Source of the DNA: CAYOEZ01 sp964402955
GTDB lineage: Bacteria; Chloroflexota; DTOL01; DAOUCN01
Direction: 5' to 3'
Length of the DNA stretch: 29,478 nucleotides
Assembly: GCA_964402955.1 (NCBI GenBank)
Contig: CAYOEZ010000029.1
Span: forward strand, 1-29,478
The position numbers and the translations under genes are program-made. Of this stretch, positions 24,253 through 29,478 are shown piece after piece (position 1 is the stretch's first letter; every line of letters starts with the position of its first letter). Below the pieces are notes generated by a model. The model made no database searches, had not been told where the DNA came from, and was given only the letters and a program-made list of their open reading frames with translations.

Positions 24253-25162
24253 CGGATTCGCGTATAAACTGCTCCACCGTGGCCATGTTTGGGATGCCGC
24301 TGCGTCCCCCCGGCCGTGTCGCCTTGAGCGCCGCCGTCGCTGTCGCCACAGCAATGGCTCGCTCGATCGACGCACCGCGCGCCATCATGGTCGCATAGGC
24401 GCCGTGAAAGACATCACCGCAGCCGGTTGTGTCCACCGCCTTGATCTGGTAGCTCGGCCAACAGCGCACCTCGTCGCCAGTCGCACGCGTGCTGTACCAG
24501 CAGCCCTGCTCTCCGACCGTAACGATGCAGGCGCTGTGGTTTGGCCGGCGCAGCGCACGCACCATCTGCGCCGGATCGGTCAGCCCGGTCAACCTCGTGG
24601 TGAAGACAGAGCCGAGGATAACGTGATCCGCCTCGCGCGCCAGGCGCAGCGCGTTCTCATCGGGCGTTCGTTCCAGGTCAACGACGACAGGAATGCCATG
24701 CTCATGCGCCACGGCAACGGCATCGAAGGCAAAAGGCGCAACCGTGTTGTCCAGGAAGAGCACGCGGCAGTCCGCTATTGCCTGGTCGAAGTGGCGAATA
24801 TCAGGACAGACAGCGCCGTTGCCGTAGTAAAGGATGGTGCGCCTGCCGGTCGTGCGCTCAACAACGATCGTGGAATGGGTCGGCCGCGCCTGCGGCTGGT
24901 GGTGAATCACCGAGCAATCGACGCCTTCGCGCTCAAGCTCGGCAATGGTGAAGCGCGAGCGGTCGTCGTCGCCGAGCACGCCGCCGAACGCCACGCGCGC
25001 TCCCAGGCGCGCCGCGGCGACCATTGCCGTGCCAGCCAGGCCGCCGCCTTCGCGCCGCTCTTCGACCACCCGCTCCTTGCTATCAGGCCCCGGATAGGTG
25101 TCGACATAGAGCAGATCATCGACGGCGATAACCCCGAAACCAAGAATGTCCCATCTCGGCAT
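24239..25162 (-). CDS. PfkB family sugar kinase
   Basis: A 307-residue ribokinase-like enzyme. The N-terminal part has the DILGFGVIAVDDLLYVD strand, then the GGxAGTAMVAAARLGARVAFGG substrate-side motif. The C-terminal signature is DTTGCGDVFHGAY (catalytic base D250), where most relatives have GAGD. Length is normal for the family. Possible substrates include 2-keto-3-deoxygluconate, a sugar released from glycans, or pseudouridine; the last is worth noting because psuG stands without its kinase. The ATG at 25162 has a weak GAGGGG site. Its final six codons overlap a dispersed repeat (copy at 24195-24252), so the natural C-terminus may have been replaced. It lies between the DapA-like and lyase genes in the minus-strand series. 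Confidence 0.88.
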   Translation of the reverse strand: MPRWDILGFGVIAVDDLLYVDTYPGPDSKERVVEERREGGGLAGTAMVAAARLGARVAFGGVLGDDDRSRFTIAELEREGVDCSVIHHQPQARPTHSTIVVERTTGRRTILYYGNGAVCPDIRHFDQAIADCRVLFLDNTVAPFAFDAVAVAHEHGIPVVVDLERTPDENALRLAREADHVILGSVFTTRLTGLTDPAQMVRALRRPNHSACIVTVGEQGCWYSTRATGDEVRCWPSYQIKAVDTTGCGDVFHGAYATMMARGASIERAIAVATATAALKATRPGGRSGIPNMATVEQFIRESDAPG

Positions 25163-25212
25163 AGCGATGGCGCCCCTCGTTCATACAGTCTATATAGCTA
25201 CCATGGTGGAAA

Positions 25213-25400
25213 CAACACACGTGCTTATGGGGATCCGCAGACTCGGGCACAGATGGCAGACCAATGGTCGTCCTATCTGCGAAGCTCACCCCGTCTATCG
25301 GGTGTTGATCTGCGAAGCTCACCCCGCAGTAGAGCCTGCCCCGCCCCATCGGGCATCGGGTGTCATCTGCGGATTGTCCGGCTTTTCGTACGTTCGCTTT
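25213..25400. repeat. Dispersed intergenic repeat, second copy (compare 611-740)
   Basis: The 285-bp gap between the PfkB and DapA-like genes has no gene. It contains ATCCGCAGA, CGTCCTATCTGCG, ATCTGCGGATT and a CTTTTCGTACGTTCG tail in the same order as 611-740. Inserted in its middle are the 24-bp block shared with 5015-5038 (here 25281-25304) and a partial second copy at 25314. The structure is a repeat inside a repeat. Confidence 0.65.
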
Positions 25401-25447
25401 CCATGTATGTTTCATCCTGGTATTGGTATAGATGTCCATTGCTGGCC

Positions 25448-26332
25448 TCAGATGACTCCGGCGGCGACCAAGTCCTTACCAATCGCGGCGGCCGCATCGT
25501 CCGCCAAAGCAGGGAAAGGCGCCGCCGCTGTTCGGCCGCAGAGACCCAACAGGCTCAGCGCTGCCTTGAGGCAGGACAGCCACTGGCCATGCGTGTACAG
25601 CTTCGACAGGGTCATCAGTTGCTCTTGCAGCGTCCAGGCCCGCGCCAGATCGTTGGCGCGCGCAGCAGCGTAGAGATCGCTGCACAGCCTCGGCGCGACG
25701 TTGGAGAGACCGAGCACGCCGCCGTTGGCGCCGCGGGCGATGCTCAGCGCAACCACACCCTCGGCGCCCTGGTAGACGCCAAAGTCTGGCCGTTGCTTCT
25801 TGATGGCGAGCAGGCGCTGGAAGCGCGTCATATCGCCCCAACTGTCCTTGATGGCAACCACATTGGGGATCTCGGCCGTCAGCGCCACGGTTTCCGGCTC
25901 AAGTATCGTCTTAACCATCTGCGGGATATTGTAAAGCATCACAGGCGCATCAACCTGGCCGGCGATGGCCGTGAAGTGGCTGACCAACTCTTCCTGTGTG
26001 TGGGAAAAGTAGAACGGAGCGACAAGGACAAGATAGTCGCCGCCCTGGCGCAGAAGTCGCTTCGCTATGGACAGCGTTTGCTTCGTGCCCACGCTGGGTG
26101 CGCCCACTAGCACCGGAACCTTTCCTTTGGCCAGGGCGCTCACGCGCTGAACTAGCCGATCCTGCGTCTCAGGCATCACGGCCGGCCCTTCGCCGCATGA
26201 TCCCAGCAGGAAAATGCCAGAAACTCCACCATTGACGACGTGCTCGACCATCTTCTCCAACCCGGCCTCATCGAGCGACTCATCGGGCTTGAGTGGTGTG
26301 ATCAATGGAACAATGATGCCATCCAATTTCAC
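25448..26332 (-). CDS. Dihydrodipicolinate synthase/N-acetylneuraminate lyase (DapA) family protein
   Basis: A 294-residue (beta/alpha)8 class I aldolase-fold protein, the standard size. The Schiff-base lysine is in AIKDS (K162) and the conserved Tyr is in YNIP (Y134). The loop that reads GTTGE in true DapA is GSCGEG (44-49), so one or both threonines of the DapA proton relay are replaced by Ser and Cys. Together with the sugar-processing neighbours this makes a keto-acid sugar lyase or dehydratase (NAL- or KDG-type) more likely than lysine synthesis. The start is a GTG at 26332, six to seven bases after AAAGGAG. It is preceded by the SIS gene with a 67-bp gap that holds a perfect hairpin. 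Confidence 0.87.
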   Translation of the reverse strand: MKLDGIIVPLITPLKPDESLDEAGLEKMVEHVVNGGVSGIFLLGSCGEGPAVMPETQDRLVQRVSALAKGKVPVLVGAPSVGTKQTLSIAKRLLRQGGDYLVLVAPFYFSHTQEELVSHFTAIAGQVDAPVMLYNIPQMVKTILEPETVALTAEIPNVVAIKDSWGDMTRFQRLLAIKKQRPDFGVYQGAEGVVALSIARGANGGVLGLSNVAPRLCSDLYAAARANDLARAWTLQEQLMTLSKLYTHGQWLSCLKAALSLLGLCGRTAAAPFPALADDAAAAIGKDLVAAGVI

Positions 26333-26360
26333 GTCGTTTCTCCTTTGGCAACATACACCT

Positions 26361-26388
26361 GCCGGACGCAGTCATTCCGGCGTCCGGC
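26361..26388 (-). other. Intercistronic hairpin between the SIS and DapA-like genes
   Basis: GCCGGACGC (26361-26369) and GCGTCCGGC (26380-26388) form a 9-bp perfect stem with a 10-base loop. There is no T-tract in either direction, so partial termination, mRNA processing or stabilisation is more likely than full termination. Confidence 0.5.
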
Positions 26389-26399
26389 CGGCGCACACC

Positions 26400-27446
26400 C
26401 TATAGCGTTATGACCGCCGTCAGGTTATGTGGCGCATCGGGGTCGAGACCTTTGGCGATCGAACGGTAGAAGGCCAGCAACTGTAGAACCGGCAGATAGA
26501 GCACGAGCCGGTCGGCCACCGTGAGGCCAGATCCAAGGCGCACGATGTCGCCGGGGGTCTGAGCGGCCGGCTGGTCGGCAAGGGTCAGCGTGCGGCCGCC
26601 GAGATCGCGCATGTCGGCCAGCACTGCCGTTTCTCGCTCCGTCGCTTGGTCGCCGAGCAGGCCGACCACGAGCGAACTCTCGTCAACCATCGACTTGGGG
26701 CCGTGGCGGAACTCGAGCATATGGTAGGCTTCGCTATAGGAGAGTGACATCTCCTTCATCTTGAGCATGGCTTCGCAGGCCAGCCCGTACAGCGGCCCAT
26801 TGCCCAGGAAGAAAAAGCGCTGTGTGGCAAGGTCATTGCCCAGTCGTTGCGCCATCTCGCCGTAGGATGCAATCAGCTTGCGCCCAAGGTCGGGCAGCGG
26901 CGCCATGCGTGCAGGGAAATCGGCAGCGGGCCGGGCGGCATCGATGATCGCCTGGCACAGCACGACCATGCTGGCAAACGAGCGCGTCTGAGCGATGCTT
27001 TTTTCCTGCCCCAGCGGCGCGGCCAGGCTCAGATCAGCCGCACGGGCCAGCGTCTGCTCGGGATAGTTGGTGGCGGCGACAACGCTGCGACCGCCGGCGT
27101 GGCGGAAGGCATCGACGGCGCGCAATGTCTCCGTCGTGGCGCCGGAGCGGGAGACAGCAATGAGGAGCGTCTTTTCGGGATTGAGCACAGTGGCCTTCGT
27201 CTGCAGCCAGAGCTCCGAGGCCGGGACGCCCCTGGCCGCGATGCCCTTGTGGCGGGCCAGGGCGGCGGCGACAAGGCTCAGGTAGTAGGTGGAACCACAG
27301 CCGGTGAAAATGACCTCGGATGGCGACAGACGATCCCACAGAGTATGCAGCGCAGCGGTCGTCGCTTGCCCGACCTCGATGGCCTGCGTCCAGGCGTCGG
27401 GCTGGGTGAGGATCTCATGAAGGGTGTTGTGTCCTGGTTGTGTCAT
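26400..27446 (-). CDS. SIS-domain sugar-phosphate isomerase/deaminase (AgaS/GlmS-isomerase-like)
   Basis: A 348-residue protein with two tandem sugar isomerase (SIS) domains. The first has GCGSTYYLS (49-57) and VSRSGATTETL (98-108), the phosphosugar-binding loops of GlmS and AgaS. The second, from about 195, has FFLGNGPLYGLACEAMLKMKEMS and HMLEFRHGPKSMVD, the substrate-specific region. There is no glutaminase domain, so it is not a full GlmS. Such proteins deaminate or isomerise amino-sugar phosphates, or act on fructosamine-type compounds. The ATG at 27446 has GAGGAG seven bases upstream. It is first in the minus-strand series with the DapA-like, PfkB and lyase genes, so an amino-sugar catabolic role is inferred. 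Confidence 0.9.
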   Translation of the reverse strand: MTQPGHNTLHEILTQPDAWTQAIEVGQATTAALHTLWDRLSPSEVIFTGCGSTYYLSLVAAALARHKGIAARGVPASELWLQTKATVLNPEKTLLIAVSRSGATTETLRAVDAFRHAGGRSVVAATNYPEQTLARAADLSLAAPLGQEKSIAQTRSFASMVVLCQAIIDAARPAADFPARMAPLPDLGRKLIASYGEMAQRLGNDLATQRFFFLGNGPLYGLACEAMLKMKEMSLSYSEAYHMLEFRHGPKSMVDESSLVVGLLGDQATERETAVLADMRDLGGRTLTLADQPAAQTPGDIVRLGSGLTVADRLVLYLPVLQLLAFYRSIAKGLDPDAPHNLTAVITL

Positions 27447-27505
27447 TGTCAACTCCTCAAAAAGTGTTTGCAGGCATGATGTGTGCTCGACGGGCAAACC
27501 GCGCC

Positions 27506-27534
27506 TATATTAGCGCACATCGGCGAATATAGCA
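27506..27534 (-). promoter_or_regulatory. Possible promoter of the SIS gene series
   Basis: On the minus strand TTGCTA (27529-27534) is followed by a 17-bp spacer and TAATAT (27506-27511), each a fair match to consensus. The ATG is about 60 bp downstream. Confidence 0.4.
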
Positions 27535-27610
27535 AGATGCGCGCGGCGACGCCAGCAACTCCCAGCGTTAGCTAAAAGTACCTGTTCACTGTTGGGGTAA
27601 GGCGGCTTCT

Positions 27611-27680
27611 TGTAGGTCGGCTTTCCATAGCCGACATGGTCGTCACAAGCGAAATGCCAGGTATGGAAACCTGGCCTACA
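27611..27680. repeat. Imperfect inverted repeat of two small palindromes
   Basis: Left arm 27611-27636 contains TCGGCTTTCCATAGCCGA and right arm 27655-27680 contains CCAGGTATGGAAACCTGG. Each is internally palindromic and the two arms are imperfect inverted copies of one another, with TGTAGG and CCTACA at their outer ends. It lies in the 372-bp gap between divergent genes and upstream of the plus-strand promoter. Confidence 0.6.
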
Positions 27681-27731
27681 GCATCCGCGGGACAACGGTG
27701 AACAGCTACCGCGATATCGAAGCCCACAAGC

Positions 27732-27760
27732 TTGACACCCATCCGGCGCTGTGCTATAAG
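27732..27760 (+). promoter_or_regulatory. Promoter of the reductase-Rieske fusion gene
   Basis: A perfect TTGACA (27732-27737) is followed by 17 bp and TATAAG (27755-27760), with TGC before the -10. The gene begins about 60 bp downstream. Confidence 0.65.
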
Positions 27761-27818
27761 CATGACAGAGGGCAGAGTACGCCCCGGGGCACAGTGTCGC
27801 CACTACGAGGAGGCAATC

Positions 27819-28892
27819 ATGCCGCGATTCGCCAGCAAGCTTATCAAGCGCAGCGACGTCGCCGACGGCACAACGGCTTTTGCGTTTGAGCGACCGGCGG
27901 GATTCGACTTCATTGCCGGTCAGTACCTGACCGTGACGCTGCCGGACCCACTGTACAACGATCCACGGGGCAATTTGCGCACGTTTTCCATCGCCTCTCC
28001 ACCGTATGAAGGCAACCACCTGTTGGTCGCCACCCGCATGACCGGCAGCCCGTTCAAGCGCAGCCTGGCAGAGGCGGCGCTCGGCGCGACGGTCAGCCTT
28101 TTCGGTCCGGCCGGCAACTTCACCCCGCCGGCTGCGGCGGCGACGCCACTGGTTTTCATCGCCGGCGGCATCGGCATCACTCCCTTTCGCAGCATGATCC
28201 TGGCTGCAGCGCGTGACAATCTGCCACATCAGATCACCCTCCTCTATGCCAATCGTATGCCCGAGGCAGCAGCCTTCCATGAGGAATTGGCCGGCGTTGC
28301 TGCAACACGGCACAATTTCCGCTATGTGCCAACCATGAACGACATGGCGAAGTCACAGCAATCCTGGAACGGCGAGCGGCGCTTCATCAGCGCGGATCTC
28401 CTGCGCGAGTATATCGGCGACATCACCCGGCAAACGTTCTACGTTGCCGGACCTCCGGGACTGGTTACTGCGGTGACCAAAGCGCTGCTCGAAGCAGGCG
28501 CAGACTCGTCGCACCTGATCTCTGAGGAGTTCACCGGATACGGCACCGCGCTGGTCGCAGGGCCCGATACGGAACAGAGCGCGCCGCTAGGGTTGGTAAG
28601 CGTGGCGAAGAAAGACGACGTTGCTCCCGGGCGCATGAAGGCCGTCAGTGTCAGCGGCAAACAGATACTTCTCTGCAACGTGGCGGGAGAATACTACGCC
28701 GTCGCCAATGAATGCCCGCACAGCGGCGGCGTGCTGTCGGAGGGCGAGCTGGCAGGCAAGTCACTGACGTGCCCTTTACACGGTGCGGTCTTCGACGTGA
28801 CAACGGGCGCCGTGCTCGAGCCGCCGGCGGACGAAGCGCTCGTCTGCTACGATGTCCATGTCTCCGGCGACACGATTGTGATCAAGGCCTGA
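27819..28892 (+). CDS. Ferredoxin-NADP reductase-like flavoprotein fused to a Rieske [2Fe-2S] domain
   Basis: A 357-residue fusion. Residues 1-~235 are an FNR-type module: a beta-barrel with the FAD-binding RTFSIAS (54-60) and a nucleotide-binding domain starting FIAGGIGITPF (113-123) and containing YVAGPPGLV. Residues ~265-357 form a Rieske domain with ECPHSG (C299, H301) and CPLHG (C318, H321), enough to bind one cluster. Reductases of this sort pass electrons from NAD(P)H through FAD to an iron-sulfur centre that feeds an oxygenase or other acceptor, but no oxygenase is seen nearby. It is soluble and probably cytoplasmic. The ATG at 27819 has GAGGAGG five bases upstream. It stands alone between a divergent gene and a convergent iron permease. 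Confidence 0.9.
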   Translation: MPRFASKLIKRSDVADGTTAFAFERPAGFDFIAGQYLTVTLPDPLYNDPRGNLRTFSIASPPYEGNHLLVATRMTGSPFKRSLAEAALGATVSLFGPAGNFTPPAAAATPLVFIAGGIGITPFRSMILAAARDNLPHQITLLYANRMPEAAAFHEELAGVAATRHNFRYVPTMNDMAKSQQSWNGERRFISADLLREYIGDITRQTFYVAGPPGLVTAVTKALLEAGADSSHLISEEFTGYGTALVAGPDTEQSAPLGLVSVAKKDDVAPGRMKAVSVSGKQILLCNVAGEYYAVANECPHSGGVLSEGELAGKSLTCPLHGAVFDVTTGAVLEPPADEALVCYDVHVSGDTIVIKA

Positions 28893-28934
28893 CGCCAGAA
28901 CCGTCGCTTGTTTGCGGCGCTGCAACGACTGCAC

Positions 28935-28974
28935 AAAAAGATCTCCCCCAGGCAAGACCTACGCCGCGGGGGAG
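28935..28974 (-). terminator. Rho-independent terminator of the iron permease gene
   Basis: On the minus strand CTCCCCC and GGGGGAG (+ strand 28968-28974 and 28943-28949) form a 7-bp stem with an 18-base loop, followed by ATC and a run of five T (+ strand AAAAA at 28935-28939). It lies between convergent genes, just past the permease stop. Confidence 0.65.
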
Positions 28975-28991
28975 TTCTTCGTCGCGACAAG

Positions 28992-29478
28992 CTACGCAGG
29001 TTCGCTAACTGGCCGGGAAGGACGCTGCCGGCGTAGCAACACCGCCACGCCAACCGTGACCAGATAAACCGCGTACGCCAACACCTGGATGAGGGCGGGC
29101 TGATCGCTGTAGCCGAATAACGCCTTGAGAACAGCGCCGAGCATTGATGTTTCGCTCAGGATGCTTCTGGTGCTCCACACTTGATCGATGAGACTCGGCA
29201 GAATCCCGGCCTCGTTCAACTCGTGCGCACCGCTGCCGACCATGCCCGCCGCAACGAAGATCAGCAGCGCGCTGGTGATGGCGAAGAAACGGCGCAGGTC
29301 GAGCCGTCGCGCCCCCACAAAGACCAGCACGCCCACAGTCACAGCGACGGTCAGCCCGATCACCGCCCCGGCGACCGTCTCGAGCGCCGACGAAACGAAA
29401 AGGGCGGCAACGAGGAACAGCGCCAGTTCAATTCCCTCACGGGCAACCGCGATAAACGCGACCAGGAACAACCCCCAG
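28992..29478 (-). CDS. C-terminal half of an FTR1/EfeU-type iron permease (5' end outside window)
   Basis: About 162 residues are visible; the frame continues past the window edge. The FAxAREGIELALFL segment is the second REGxE iron-binding motif of this family, and the stretches GARRLDLRRFF, LLIFVAAGMVGSGAHELNEAG and LKALFGYSDQPALIQV line up in order with E. coli EfeU, ending in a last membrane helix and a short basic tail. Four or five membrane segments are present. Family members import ferrous or ferric iron, in EfeUOB or with a ferroxidase. The first REGLE motif and the partner genes would be beyond 29478. A terminator lies downstream. Convergent with the Rieske fusion. Confidence 0.88.
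   Translation of the reverse strand, partial: WGLFLVAFIAVAREGIELALFLVAALFVSSALETVAGAVIGLTVAVTVGVLVFVGARRLDLRRFFAITSALLIFVAAGMVGSGAHELNEAGILPSLIDQVWSTRSILSETSMLGAVLKALFGYSDQPALIQVLAYAVYLVTVGVAVLLRRQRPSRPVSEPA

Noticed and set aside
24233..26110. 625-residue plus-strand frame across the PfkB and DapA-like genes
   Set aside because: It runs antisense through two real genes and the repeat-filled gap between them, and has no ribosome site or motifs.

Overview
The window is GC-rich, densely coded bacterial chromosome. It most resembles a Chloroflexota genome of the Anaerolineae/Caldilineae type. That placement is an inference from lipobox lipoproteins with Thr/Pro-rich linkers, large GT-C type membrane glycosyltransferases, extended -10 promoters and many short palindromic or inverted repeats in the gaps. 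No rRNA, tRNA, CRISPR array, phage module or intact transposase was seen.

Layout. (1) 1-606 is the 3' end of a probable secreted protein. (2) 746-2830, minus strand: a DegT-type aminotransferase followed by a polysaccharide deacetylase. (3) 3369-4983, plus strand: two overlapping membrane-protein genes behind a good promoter. (4) 12595 down to 5076, minus strand: a tight five-gene cluster of a multidomain glycosidase-like protein, a GT-C glycosyltransferase, psuG, a phytol/dolichol-kinase-like membrane enzyme and a GH88 unsaturated uronyl hydrolase. (5) 12817-15430, plus strand: a Gfo/Idh/MocA dehydrogenase, a SgcJ-type SnoaL-fold protein and an AlkA-like DNA glycosylase. (6) 19141 down to 15594, minus strand: an OpgC-like acyltransferase fused to an esterase, then a frameshifted lipoprotein copy of the esterase. 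(7) 19324-19787: a composite nested inverted-repeat element in a gene-free gap. (8) 19959-21209, plus strand: an HtrA-type lipoprotein protease. (9) 27446 down to 21419, minus strand: a SIS sugar-phosphate protein, a DapA-family aldolase/lyase, a PfkB kinase and a heparinase II/III-like lyase. (10) 27819-28892: a flavin reductase-Rieske fusion. (11) 28992-29478: the C-terminal half of an EfeU/FTR1 iron permease.

Functional theme. Much of the window concerns glycans. A heparinase-type lyase and a GH88 hydrolase are the two classical enzymes that turn uronic-acid polysaccharides into monosaccharides. The SIS, DapA-family and PfkB genes could process the released amino sugar and ketodeoxy-uronate. 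A deacetylase, a sugar aminotransferase, a sugar dehydrogenase and a GT-C enzyme suggest surface glycan synthesis or remodelling as well. The exact substrates are not visible in the sequence.

The oddest observations are the frameshift at about 16131 in one of two tandem esterases, the interleaved palindromes between psuG and the next gene, a 7-bp tandem repeat inside a membrane-protein gene, the nested palindromic element at 19.3-19.8 kb, and a dispersed repeat that supplies the last codons of the PfkB kinase gene.
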